In this document: positions 42,578 to 51,644 of the stretch, in pieces
Position numbering within the stretch: position 1 is the first letter of the stretch
How the letters are laid out: each line of letters begins with the position of its first letter
Source: Alteromonas_F sp964429915
Lineage (GTDB): Bacteria > Pseudomonadota > Gammaproteobacteria > Enterobacterales > Alteromonadaceae
Reading direction: 5' to 3'
Assembly: GCA_964429915.1 (NCBI GenBank)
Contig: CAYSDZ010000008.1
Span: 1 to 64,000 of the forward strand
DNA: 64,000 nucleotides
Made by a program: the position numbers and the translations under genes
The notes under the pieces: model-generated
The model's database searches: none
Told to the model about the DNA's origin: nothing
What the model saw: the letters and a program-made list of their open reading frames with translations, nothing else

Positions 42578-43963
42578 TTACAAACTAGGCGGCATTCTCA
42601 TGCAGCTGGCATAGTAACTCGTGGTTGCCGGCCAGTCGGAAAATACGCCTAATACACCGACATCATTTGCTAATACGTTAAGCACAGTCATAACGTCTCC
42701 GTCGTCATTAATCATCGCCTCTGTGCCTAAACTGCCGTTAACAGATTGAAAATACCAACCGCCACCATTCCCAAGCTGCCCAGAACGCTCTAAGCTCCAT
42801 GCGATAATATCTAAGCCTGCTTCTCTGGCTGCAAGAGCGTAGGCAGAGGGCACTATCGTGCCATTTTCTACGGTTACTAATACCCAAATTGGGGGAGCAA
42901 TAATTTGTACTCCGCTTTCGGCAAGTTCTGCCATAGAGGGGACTAGGCGTTCAGGATTGTTGACCAATTCAGAAGCCGTTACCCCTTGCTCGTTGTTTAC
43001 AAGTTGTGTCGCATATCGGTCGTCCAGATAAACGGCTTGAGTGCCAAATGCAGGTTCGTTGGCTAGCCAGTATTGAATATCATCAAGATTAAATGATTGA
43101 GGAAAAACGTCCGTTGCGTCAACACCAGCGCCTTTGTATTCATCAATCATTTTTTGTGCATAATCTTGTTGAGTAAAGCCATCAAATGGCATTGTTACCG
43201 CAGGGGTTTTTAATTCCGGAGTCATTTTCGTTTTTAACTGCTTAAATAACGCAATACTTTCAGCGTGTGTTAGCAGCGTTCCCTTGCTGTCGTACAAGTC
43301 TGTGCGCCAGTCTGCTGTGCCATTCAGGTAATCCTCTACATTGCTCGCGTTGCGATTTGCTGCGTCCATTTTACCTTTAAGGGTTTTGAACTCTGCTAGC
43401 GTGATGTCACTTGTGCAGCACTGCGCATTGGCAAGCACGCCGTTTGCTGGATCGGCGGGGGTAAATGGTACAGAGCATTTCGACGCTAAATCAGTTGCAA
43501 GAATGTTAGTTGTAGTGTGTAAGTCGCACTGAGAATGACGACAAACCAGTTCTTTATCTTGTGTAAAGGTAACATCACACTCTAAAATCCCCGCTCCCAT
43601 TCGAGCTGCGGCTTCATAGGATTCTTTCGTATGCTCGGGATACTGCAACGGGGCTCCACGATGACCAATTGAAAAGTCAGTTTTATAAAACGGCCCTTCT
43701 GAGCATTGCTGTAGTTCTGCTTTTAAAGAACTATCATCCATATCGTTTACCAAAAAGAAAGGACGTGAGCCTAATTCAACATTGTCTGCTGCACCTGCAG
43801 GCACTTCAACGATGGTGGGTACTTCAACCGTTTCCACTACAGTCACCGTATTTTGCACGACGACTTCCCGTTCTACTTCAACTATTTCAACCGTGTCATC
43901 GTCACAGGCGGAAAGTGTAAAAGAGAGAGCACTTGCTAATAATAACTTTTTAAGGGTAGGCAT
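42578..43963 (-). CDS. Lipoprotein glycerophosphodiester phosphodiesterase
   Basis: 461 residues: lipoprotein signal with lipobox LSAC, a Val/Glu-rich spacer, then the GDPD barrel. DFSIGHRGAPLQYPEHTKES has the catalytic His-Arg and PEHT (PENT in most); MGAGILECDVTFTQDKELVC gives the metal ExD; CRHSQCDLHTTTNI gives the second His. It hydrolyses glycerophosphodiesters to glycerol-3-phosphate plus alcohol. Extra Cys pairs indicate an exported enzyme. Next upstream gene (128 bases off) is a PhoX-like phosphatase; together they could mobilise organic phosphate. Confidence 0.88.
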   Translation of the reverse strand: MPTLKKLLLASALSFTLSACDDDTVEIVEVEREVVVQNTVTVVETVEVPTIVEVPAGAADNVELGSRPFFLVNDMDDSSLKAELQQCSEGPFYKTDFSIGHRGAPLQYPEHTKESYEAAARMGAGILECDVTFTQDKELVCRHSQCDLHTTTNILATDLASKCSVPFTPADPANGVLANAQCCTSDITLAEFKTLKGKMDAANRNASNVEDYLNGTADWRTDLYDSKGTLLTHAESIALFKQLKTKMTPELKTPAVTMPFDGFTQQDYAQKMIDEYKGAGVDATDVFPQSFNLDDIQYWLANEPAFGTQAVYLDDRYATQLVNNEQGVTASELVNNPERLVPSMAELAESGVQIIAPPIWVLVTVENGTIVPSAYALAAREAGLDIIAWSLERSGQLGNGGGWYFQSVNGSLGTEAMINDDGDVMTVLNVLANDVGVLGVFSDWPATTSYYASCMRMPPSL

Positions 43964-44090
43964 ACTTTATCCATTCTATTGTATGAGTTTATTGGTTGAA
44001 AAAATCCAAGCAACTCGACAATAGAGCGGATAAGTGACACTTTCGCGTCTGTTTGATGAAGTCTTGATGGCGGAAATGTGACCTCTTTAC

Positions 44091-45446
44091 CTAAACCACC
44101 GTTTCCCACGGGCCCGTAATTGCGAGTGTTTTTGTGGGTGAATAGACATTAACGAACAAGGTGCTGCCATCAGGAGAGAAACAAGCGCCAGCCAACTCGG
44201 TTTGTGCATGCAGGCGAGCAAAACTGTATACTTTACCTTCGTTTGTCACACCACGGAGGTGGTTGTCTACGACTTTGGTATATTGATCTTCACAGACTAA
44301 GAGGTGACCTTGCGGTGTAACGGTGAGATTATCTCCAAAATTGTATAAAGACTCATCAGTGCTCTCTAGGAACAGTTGTAGCTTGCCTGTTTGCTGAGCA
44401 AGCGTTGATTCCGTGATTGAAGAAGGTGAGTAGCGCATGATCTGCCCCAAACGTTTATTCCCTCCGCTAGTGCAACAAAAATAAAGTTCATCATTAGCCC
44501 AATGTACTCCCTCTCCTCGCGCAAACAAGGTTGCCCCCTTCGCTCTGCCTCTTTGACGCAAATCATCATTTGGACTTTCTGGGTTGTCTAAGGTCACCCA
44601 CTTAGCGTCTAACCATTGGTTTAAAGCAAAAGACGTTTTGTGCCAATTTCGGCTATCGAACTCGGGCTGATCTTTAATGACTAAGGCTTGCAAAATGCCG
44701 CCAGCCTGCAAGTTGCCGTATTCATTGGGAACATAGCGATAAAACAGGCTGTCATCTCTATCTTCTGTCATATAAACAATCCCTGTTTTGGGGTCGACCG
44801 CAGCCGCTTCATGATTAAACCGCCCCATGGCTTTTATCGGCTTAGCATCGACTAAGCGCGCTGCAGCAGCAGGAACTTCAAACACGTATCCATGCGCTTG
44901 TTTTATTTCGCCATTGGGCACATCGACGGATTCTTCACACGACAACCAAGTATTCCACGGCGTAACACCACCAGAGCAATTTCTGACGGTGCCGATTAGG
45001 CTCATAAATTCCTCTGTAACTTGCTTCGAGGTCATGTCATAAACAAGCGTACTTGTGCCGCCTGGTAATGCAACGTTATCTGAGAAACTATCATACGCTT
45101 TTTCTGACATAAATTGTTTCAACGATTCGGGCTGAGTCGTCATGTCTTTGGGTCTCAATTCATGGTTGCGAACCAACGCGACTTTATTGTTACCTAAATC
45201 AAAACATCCCATGCCGTCAGCGCGGTTAGGCACATGTAAACCATCTGACATTTTATGGTTGAATGATGAAATAATGGAATAGCTAAAGTGATTGGGTAAA
45301 TCTAGCAATCCTTTAGGGTCTGCTTTTAATGGACCATAACCAATGGAAGAGGAAAGCGAGACGGTATTTTTTCCTAATGCGCTTAACGATAAGCCCGCAA
45401 ACGCAAGGCTACAGGCTCCCTTAGTAAACTGTCTTCTACTTAGCAT
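44091..45446 (-). CDS. PhoX-like (DUF839) phosphatase with Tat signal
   Basis: 451 residues. The start MLSRRQFTKGACSLAFAGLS carries the twin-arginine motif, so folded export with a cofactor is expected. Family segments: MGCFDLGNNKVALVRNHELR, AALPGGTSTLVYDM, GTVRNCSGGVTPWNTWLSCEE and the later GEGVHWANDELYFCCTSGG. PhoX enzymes use Ca and Fe and hydrolyse phosphomonoesters; members of DUF839 are diverse, so substrate is not certain. AAAAAGGCAGC before the ATG supports the start. Confidence 0.85.
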   Translation of the reverse strand: MLSRRQFTKGACSLAFAGLSLSALGKNTVSLSSSIGYGPLKADPKGLLDLPNHFSYSIISSFNHKMSDGLHVPNRADGMGCFDLGNNKVALVRNHELRPKDMTTQPESLKQFMSEKAYDSFSDNVALPGGTSTLVYDMTSKQVTEEFMSLIGTVRNCSGGVTPWNTWLSCEESVDVPNGEIKQAHGYVFEVPAAAARLVDAKPIKAMGRFNHEAAAVDPKTGIVYMTEDRDDSLFYRYVPNEYGNLQAGGILQALVIKDQPEFDSRNWHKTSFALNQWLDAKWVTLDNPESPNDDLRQRGRAKGATLFARGEGVHWANDELYFCCTSGGNKRLGQIMRYSPSSITESTLAQQTGKLQLFLESTDESLYNFGDNLTVTPQGHLLVCEDQYTKVVDNHLRGVTNEGKVYSFARLHAQTELAGACFSPDGSTLFVNVYSPTKTLAITGPWETVV

Positions 45447-45524
45447 TGCAATGCTGCCTTTTTGTAATTCGTGAATTCAAGGTTCATAAAAATTAAAAAT
45501 AGTGTATCTAGTAAACTATTAAAA

Positions 45525-45537
45525 TGATATATTATCA
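45525..45537 (+). promoter_or_regulatory. Zur-like palindrome upstream of the MerC-like gene
   Basis: TGATATATTATCA has 5-base inverted arms around TAT and aligns with the Zur core TGTTATATTATAACA with a few differences. It lies about 110 bases before the MerC-like start. Tentative. Confidence 0.35.
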
Positions 45538-45557
45538 CTCTTTTATGACCAGTTATT

Positions 45558-45593
45558 TACAACCAACGCATCGAATACAACCAACGCATCGAA
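45558..45593. repeat. Perfect tandem duplication of 18 bp
   Basis: TACAACCAACGCATCGAA occurs twice in direct contact (45558-45575 and 45576-45593), about 55 bases before the MerC-like gene. It could be a double protein-binding site or a recent slippage event. Confidence 0.9.
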
Positions 45594-45649
45594 AAAATGT
45601 ATTCAGGTTCATTTAGGTCAATGGCGTGTTTATTTAGCGAGCAGGAATA

Positions 45650-46081
45650 ATGAAAATTCAGTCTCTTTCCGATAAGTTTGCTATGGCGATCTCTTTTTTA
45701 TGCCTTATACATTGCCTTATTTTACCCGCCTTCGTTATTATGCTGCCTTCTGTTGCATTGTCGTTTTTATCAGATGAAATGTTACATAAAGTATTGCTAA
45801 TTGCAGTGTTACCGTTCAGTTTTATTGCACTGGCGTTTGGTTTTAAAAGGCGTGGCAACGCATCTGTCCTTATCACTATCGTTTGTGGTTTGGTTGTTCT
45901 TTGTTTCGCCGCTTTTGCTGGACATGAATTGCTCGGTGAAACCGGAGAAGTAGCCTTAACAGTGTTTGGGTCGTTATTGGTTGCGTTGGGCCATTTTCGT
46001 AATACCCGTTTAAATACTTCCTATGGCATTTCAGGCACTTCAAAGGACGACTCACTCGCGGTGGAGTTGCCAAAGCGTTAA
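45650..46081 (+). CDS. MerC-domain membrane protein
   Basis: 143 residues with four hydrophobic helices. The first holds CLIHCLILPAFVIMLP, the paired-Cys metal motif of MerC; the second region SDEMLHKVLLIAVLPFSFIA also fits. MerC carries mercuric ion in Tn21-type operons, but no merA, merT or merR is here. Such stand-alone MerC relatives occur widely in marine bacteria and may handle another soft or divalent metal; the Zur-like site upstream points to zinc. The C-terminal 40 residues are hydrophilic. Confidence 0.85.
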   Translation: MKIQSLSDKFAMAISFLCLIHCLILPAFVIMLPSVALSFLSDEMLHKVLLIAVLPFSFIALAFGFKRRGNASVLITIVCGLVVLCFAAFAGHELLGETGEVALTVFGSLLVALGHFRNTRLNTSYGISGTSKDDSLAVELPKR

Positions 46082-46171
46082 ATTGAACTTTACAGTTATC
46101 TTATAGTCAACTCGCTATAGAATTGGTAAAAAATATTCCCAACGGAAGCTTGCTATTTAGGGATAAGCACA

Positions 46172-46948
46172 ATGACAATGAATGTTTCACGTCTTAATGT
46201 TTTGTTTCTCTCCACGCTATTTTTATTTCCCAAAGTCGCTTTTGCTGACAGTTTATCTGATTTACGAAACGCGTTGATGCAGTTAAATAATAACGCTGAA
46301 GTACACGCTACACTGAAGTACACCACAAAAAATCAACGTGATTCTAGTGATGACACCACAATAAAAGAAGGCGCAGTAGACATACAAATTCATTTTGATA
46401 GTCAGGGATTAAGGATGCAGTATAGCGATGAAGTAATGTCTCGATTGGAAGCAGAAAGTGTCAAGCAGGTGAAGGACCCAGATGCTGAAACACCTACCTT
46501 GATGGCTGTTAACAGCATCGATGCGGTCGATGTGAGCCGAATGCTTAACGCGACATTTGGGCTTACTCGCTTACTCGATCAAGCGACCTTTATTGACGAG
46601 TCGATAGAACGTAAAAATAACAAAGCGTTACGCAAACTGAACTTCACGCTTCCTTTAGAAATACTTATTTCAGACAAACAAACGCGCAAATACGTTAGCA
46701 AGTTTAGCAATTCATTTTCTGTTCTTATCGATGATGTAGGTATACCGTTGGAGTCGCATCTTGAGTTCAAAGGAAAAGGCCGTGCGTATATCGTCATTCG
46801 AGTAGAGGCCTCTGGTGAAACGCATTCAAGCTATACAGTTCACGAAGGTCGTTTGCTTAGAACAGCACTCACTTCTATTAACCGTTGGGACTCCACCTTT
46901 GGTTCTGGGGAGCAGGTTGATACTGAAAATATCGTGTCAGTTAAATGA
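46172..46948 (+). CDS. Exported protein of unknown function
   Basis: 258 residues with a signal peptide (LNVLFLSTLFLFPKVAFADS). The mature part is a mix of helices and strands (LEILISDKQTRKYVSKFSNS; RAYIVIRVEASGETHSSYTV), without Cys. AGGGATAAGCACA precedes the ATG. I do not recognise the family. It follows the MerC-like gene by 90 bases in the same direction and may share its transcript. Confidence 0.65.
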   Translation: MTMNVSRLNVLFLSTLFLFPKVAFADSLSDLRNALMQLNNNAEVHATLKYTTKNQRDSSDDTTIKEGAVDIQIHFDSQGLRMQYSDEVMSRLEAESVKQVKDPDAETPTLMAVNSIDAVDVSRMLNATFGLTRLLDQATFIDESIERKNNKALRKLNFTLPLEILISDKQTRKYVSKFSNSFSVLIDDVGIPLESHLEFKGKGRAYIVIRVEASGETHSSYTVHEGRLLRTALTSINRWDSTFGSGEQVDTENIVSVK

Positions 46949-47212
46949 AACAAATGGTATTGTGTTAGTTTGAAACAAAGCGTAATTTAAAGTTTACAAT
47001 ATTCACTCCAAAGTTTAATATCACTTTGAACTATTCCTTCGCACCTCGGGTTGTTTGTTGACCAGTAATCATTGATGTGGTTATTATGGTGTCGAGATTG
47101 TTACTCGCTCAGTTGATAAAAAATTGTTTGAAAATAAACTGAGCTAGTCACTTCTAAAATTAAATAAATAATAAAACACTAATGTAAAAATAGTGGTCTA
47201 GGGAGACAATTC

Positions 47213-50200
47213 ATGTTTAAAAGTTCTAGGTTAGCGTCAGCTATTAAGTTAGCAGGCGTGGTCGGAGCAGCTTCGCTTACTTTGACTTCGCCGCTTCAAG
47301 CGCAAGAAAGTGACGCTGCGGAAGGGAAAATCGAAAAAATTCAGGTTACTGGTAGTCGCTTGAATACTAATCCAAACTTAACATCGGCGAATCCGGTTCT
47401 TGAAATATCAAACCAAGAAATCAGTGCTCGAGGTGTTATCAACATAGAAGATTTGACCAACACCTTACCTCAGATTATTCCAGGTCAGACGTCTGAACAA
47501 TCTAACGGTGCCTCTGGTACTTCTCAGCTTGACCTTAGAGGGCTTGGTGCAGTTAGAACCTTAAGCTTAATTGATGGTCGCCGTTTACCTTTCGGTGATT
47601 CTGGCTCTTCAGCAGTCAATATTGACATTGTTCCTACAAACCTAATCGAAAGAATTGAGGTGTTGACAGGTGGTTCGTCTGCTGTATACGGATCAGACGC
47701 GGTAAGTGGTGTTGTAAACTTTGTGCTTAAAGATGATTTTGAGGGTGCAGAGTTAAACGTTCAATATGGTTTCGCACAAAGCAATAATGAGCGTCCATTG
47801 TTTGAAGAAGTACTAATTGCTAACGAACAACCCGTTCCCGGCAGTACAGTCGATGGCGAAGAAGTTTCGGTATCATTAACGCTAGGTACTAACTTAGATG
47901 ATGATAAAGGGAATATTGTTACATTTTTCTCTTATCAGAATCGTAATGAAATTATTGGTGCTGATAGAGTTGGCTCTGCATGTACATTGGGTGGTGGCGA
48001 CACTAACGGGTTTGGTTGTGTAGGCTCTTCAAACTTTAGACGCTTTAATAACTTGGCGGATTTTGGCGCAACTGATTTCTTTCAGCAGGAAGATGGTACT
48101 TTTACTCCATTTGCTGGTGGACCTGCCGAAACGTTCAACTTTGGTGCCACTAACTTTTTCTTACGTCCAGCAGAACGTTTCCAATTCTATACCAAAGCAA
48201 ATTATGAGTTTGCAGAAGGACATGAATTATTTGCTGATATCGGGTACATTCAAACGGTATCAGACGCTCAGATTGCTCCTACTGCTTCGTTTGGTTTTTT
48301 CGCTCGTAGCATAAACTGTGGTAACCCTCTTATTCAAGATCCAGTAACTGAAGACGGCCGTTCTATTGCAGAAGCTGTATTACTTTGTTCTCCAGATCAA
48401 ATTGCTGCAGATATTGCAAATCCAGGTTCTGTAATTATTGATGGTTTAACCGCTACACATAGAAATGTTGAAGGTGGTGAGCGTAACTCAAGGCTTGAAA
48501 ACTCTACATTTAGATTCGTTGGTGGAGTGCGCGGAGAGCTTAATGATGTTTGGGGTTATGAAGCATTTTTACAATATGCTGAATCAAGAGATGAAGACAC
48601 TTCTACAGAAGATTTCCAAATAGACCAACTTGGTCAAGCCATCTTAGTGCAGCTTGACGAAGAAGGGAATGCCGTTTGTATTGATCAATCCAATGGTTGT
48701 GTTCCATATAACATCTTCCAAAGAGGACCTAATGGTGAGTCGCTTGTAACCAGAGAAGCATTGGATTTCATTGAAGGTGTTGGAATAGTTACTGGTCAAA
48801 CCGATCAGTTGGTGCTTGGTGGACATGTACAAGCCGACTTGGGGAATTATGGAATCGAATCACCGCTGGCGCCTGAGTCAGGTGTTGGATTTTTATTCGG
48901 TTTGGAATTTCGTGATGATGGATTAGCTGCATCACCTGATCAAATAAGTCAAAGAGATGATGGTGGTTTCACAGGTGTCGGTGGGTCAACATTGCCTGTT
49001 GAAGGGAATATTGAAGTATTCGATATTTTTACTGAATTACAAGTACCGTTAGTGACAGACGCGAGCTGGGCACAAGAGTTGGTATTTAATGCTCAATATC
49101 GCCACTCCGATTACACAGTAAATGGAAATGGCGTTACAAACGACTTCGGTACTGATACTTATGGATTTCAGCTAACTTGGAAACCTGTAGAGGATGTTAC
49201 TTTCCGAGGGCAGGTGCAACGTGCTGTTAGAGCGCCGAACGTAATCGAGCTTTTTACAGGTCAATTTACCAGTCTTCCTGAACTTTCAGCGATTGACACG
49301 CCTAACGGTGATGTATTTGACCCCTGTGCAACAGCTAACCCTGTAGCAACTCTTGATCAGTGTGCCAACACTGGGGTTACAGCAGCCCAATTTGGAAATA
49401 TTCCAGACATTGTTGCTGCTCAGGCTGGTGGTATATCAGGGGGTAATCCTGAACTAACTCCTGAAACATCTGATACAGTAACACTTGGTTTAGTGTATGT
49501 TTCGTCTCATATAGAGGGTCTTACGGGGTCTTTGGATTATTTCGATATCTCAATAGAAGACGCTATCGTTGGTGGTATTGGAGCTCAAAATATTCTTGAT
49601 AACTGTTTAGAATCTGGCAACCCACTGTTTTGTGATTTAGTAAACCGAGACGCTGCAGGTTCTTTAAACCCTGGTGTGTCAGTAGCTGAAAACATCGGTT
49701 TCTCTCTTACTAATACGAACGCTGCGTTTCTTGAGACCAAAGGTTTTGACGTTCAATTAAACTATCAGCGTGAAATTGATAAAGTGGGTTCTATTTCTGC
49801 GCAGTATGCGGGTACGGTTGTTACTGCTAATGATTTCACGTCATTCTTAGGCTCCGATACAATTGAAAGAGAAGGTCGCTTTGTTGGTCAAGCTGGTTTA
49901 CCCAGAGCCGATTACAGACACAGAGTGTTGATTAATTGGGGAACACTTGTTGAGGGCTTAACAGCAACAATAACGTGGCGTCATTTTGCAAGTGTTGAAA
50001 ACGAAAGCAATCCTAATTCTGCTATCGAAGGGTCACTACCAGCAGTCAACTATTTCGATGTCTCTGCAACATGGGAATTTCTTGATGGGTATAGGTTCAG
50101 AGCGGGTGTAAATAACCTTCTTGAGGAAGATTTCCCAATTTCGGTTTCTTCAGGGCCTGCTATAAACGGTAACAACAACACTTTCCCTGGTGTTTATGAT

Positions 50201-50242
50201 ACCGGTAGACAGTTCTTCTTTGGACTAGACGTTAGGCTTTAA
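47213..50242 (+). CDS. Large TonB-dependent receptor
   Basis: 1009 residues: signal peptide, TonB-box-like region near IEKIQVTGSRLNTNPNLTSA, plug (DLTNTLPQIIPGQTSEQSNG; LDLRGLGAVRTLSLIDGRRL; RIEVLTGGSSAVYGSDAVSG) and a long barrel ending YDTGRQFFFGLDVRL. This is the Alteromonadales/Caulobacter receptor type with VTGSR start and GSDAVSGVVNF, used for oligosaccharides, peptides or other complex nutrients. Several extracellular loops contain Cys pairs. Substrate not readable; no dedicated degradative enzyme adjoins it. GGGAGA before the ATG gives a strong start, and an intrinsic terminator follows. Confidence 0.92.
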   Translation: MFKSSRLASAIKLAGVVGAASLTLTSPLQAQESDAAEGKIEKIQVTGSRLNTNPNLTSANPVLEISNQEISARGVINIEDLTNTLPQIIPGQTSEQSNGASGTSQLDLRGLGAVRTLSLIDGRRLPFGDSGSSAVNIDIVPTNLIERIEVLTGGSSAVYGSDAVSGVVNFVLKDDFEGAELNVQYGFAQSNNERPLFEEVLIANEQPVPGSTVDGEEVSVSLTLGTNLDDDKGNIVTFFSYQNRNEIIGADRVGSACTLGGGDTNGFGCVGSSNFRRFNNLADFGATDFFQQEDGTFTPFAGGPAETFNFGATNFFLRPAERFQFYTKANYEFAEGHELFADIGYIQTVSDAQIAPTASFGFFARSINCGNPLIQDPVTEDGRSIAEAVLLCSPDQIAADIANPGSVIIDGLTATHRNVEGGERNSRLENSTFRFVGGVRGELNDVWGYEAFLQYAESRDEDTSTEDFQIDQLGQAILVQLDEEGNAVCIDQSNGCVPYNIFQRGPNGESLVTREALDFIEGVGIVTGQTDQLVLGGHVQADLGNYGIESPLAPESGVGFLFGLEFRDDGLAASPDQISQRDDGGFTGVGGSTLPVEGNIEVFDIFTELQVPLVTDASWAQELVFNAQYRHSDYTVNGNGVTNDFGTDTYGFQLTWKPVEDVTFRGQVQRAVRAPNVIELFTGQFTSLPELSAIDTPNGDVFDPCATANPVATLDQCANTGVTAAQFGNIPDIVAAQAGGISGGNPELTPETSDTVTLGLVYVSSHIEGLTGSLDYFDISIEDAIVGGIGAQNILDNCLESGNPLFCDLVNRDAAGSLNPGVSVAENIGFSLTNTNAAFLETKGFDVQLNYQREIDKVGSISAQYAGTVVTANDFTSFLGSDTIEREGRFVGQAGLPRADYRHRVLINWGTLVEGLTATITWRHFASVENESNPNSAIEGSLPAVNYFDVSATWEFLDGYRFRAGVNNLLEEDFPISVSSGPAINGNNNTFPGVYDTGRQFFFGLDVRL

Positions 50243-50329
50243 AAGTTAACGATATAGTTGCAGCTCCTGTACTTAAGTTGTTTTAATGGTACATATTCTG
50301 CTCTAACTTTTAATACTCGTTTACTCAAA

Positions 50330-50359
50330 AACCTCTGATTTATATCAGAGGTTTTTTTT
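50330..50359 (+). terminator. Intrinsic terminator of the large receptor gene
   Basis: AACCTCTGAT (50330-50339) and ATCAGAGGTT (50344-50353) form a 10-bp stem around TTAT, followed by a T run. It lies 88 bases after the receptor stop. Confidence 0.92.
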
Positions 50360-50362
50360 GCC

Positions 50363-50521
50363 CAGCGAAGCTGGCAAACCCGTCAGACTGAAAGAAGTTT
50401 GAGTCACCCTGATTGAAGGGAAGACAATCCGAATCGCATCCGGTGGTGCGAGAGTAGGGAGAATGTAAACTCTCCCCCTACTCGATGTACTCACGAAACC
50501 AGTTGAAAAAAGCGATGGTTC
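50363..50521. other. Multi-hairpin tract with no ORF
   Basis: Between the terminator and the next gene are several local stems: CCCT/AGGG near 50407-50420; CGCATC/GGTGCG around CGGT near 50435-50450; and a long stem GAGTAGGGAGA (50452-50462) with TCTCCCCCTACTC (50471-50483, two-base bulge). The GC-rich, closely packed hairpins differ from the AT-rich spacers elsewhere. It reads like part of a structured RNA, perhaps a remnant of a mobile intron or transposon RNA, but I cannot identify it. Confidence 0.4.
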
Positions 50522-51598
50522 TTAAAAAACATACTCCATCAAAAAATCGGGCATATTGAAGTCCATATCACAGGTTTGCTCATTAAAGCCCTCGTCTAGT
50601 ACTTCTGTAATGTAGGCCAACTCATTCTGTTGAGTCGTTATTGTACGGAGGACGTTTAATTTTTTTATCGCCAACTGTGTTTCTTTTTCGCATCCAAATT
50701 GTTTGGCCTGAAAAATTTTAGCGTAGATATCCCCCTGTTTCGCTGCTTCTACTATGAGCGCTATGCCGCCTGCTTTTAACTCAATGATACCTAAAATGAA
50801 CTTTGCTCTTGCTTCATTTCGCGCATTAATTAAAAAATTCAAAATGGTTTTGGTTTTATAGCTTGAGCGAGGGTAGGGCTTGGTTTTTTGCCAAGATTTT
50901 GCAGGGAAGTAACCTTTGTAAAAAGCAAAGGCATGTTTCAAAGCTAGCTCAGTGCTAATAGAAGACAGTGAACTTGGGGAAACATCTATCGCACGATTGT
51001 TTTTTTGTTCATAAGCAAGATTTAGCTTAGCGACTTCTTCCTGCTTTTCGTTCTGAAAGCGGTACTCACTGACAACTACAGCAGTAATGCTCAACGTGAT
51101 AAATGTACTGATACTCGCAATTGGAACCGCCACGAACCAACGATTTTTCACCATTTTGAAACTGTTATGTCGATTCAGTTCGACGAGTTTGTAATAAGCT
51201 TTGTGCTCATAAAAAGCGACACGTGTCTTTGACAAATAAACAGACAGCGCAGCACCAGAGGTATAAAACAAGAAATAAACGGTGGCCCACAAGGTATTAT
51301 TTGGGATCATGGTGAGGTCTAAAGCAAATGCCGCAAGTACAAGGAGTAAATGGTTACAAAGACCAATGATTGAAAAGACAAAGCCGTAACCTTTACCAAA
51401 TACGCGAACTATTGCACCAATCAATACGCCGGATAAGGTTAACATTACTGGAGCAAGGGTGGTGTCGACTTCAACCAAGGCATACCACAAAACTAAAAAA
51501 ACAGGCGTAAAAATAGGGCAAATAAGCGAAGCGCGTATCGCGTTTTGAGTTTTTAGCTTTTCGGAAACAGAGTCCAGTAAGTTTTGTTCTACATGCAT
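50522..51598 (-). CDS. Membrane protein of unknown function
   Basis: 358 residues from the ATG at 51598. The frame extends to 51775 only by reading antisense-free through the end of the sensor kinase gene in another frame. Four hydrophobic helices lie in the first 110 residues (LICPIFTPVFLVLWYALVEV; GFVFSIIGLCNHLLLVLAAF), a fifth near residue 160 (WFVAVPIASISTFITLSITA), and then a soluble helical C-terminal part that recalls Sel1-like repeats (GGIALIVEAAKQGDIYAKIF). No family assigned. It lies 46 bases after the hybrid kinase and may be its partner. Confidence 0.6.
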   Translation of the reverse strand: MHVEQNLLDSVSEKLKTQNAIRASLICPIFTPVFLVLWYALVEVDTTLAPVMLTLSGVLIGAIVRVFGKGYGFVFSIIGLCNHLLLVLAAFALDLTMIPNNTLWATVYFLFYTSGAALSVYLSKTRVAFYEHKAYYKLVELNRHNSFKMVKNRWFVAVPIASISTFITLSITAVVVSEYRFQNEKQEEVAKLNLAYEQKNNRAIDVSPSSLSSISTELALKHAFAFYKGYFPAKSWQKTKPYPRSSYKTKTILNFLINARNEARAKFILGIIELKAGGIALIVEAAKQGDIYAKIFQAKQFGCEKETQLAIKKLNVLRTITTQQNELAYITEVLDEGFNEQTCDMDFNMPDFLMEYVF

Positions 51599-51644
51599 AT
51601 TATGGGTCTTGGTTGCGGCTTGAATAGTAGTATTGCTTACAGTG

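Noticed and set aside
50363..50521. Group II intron end
   Set aside because: Some wording is reminiscent, but no domain V hairpin or reverse transcriptase is present, so I did not call it.
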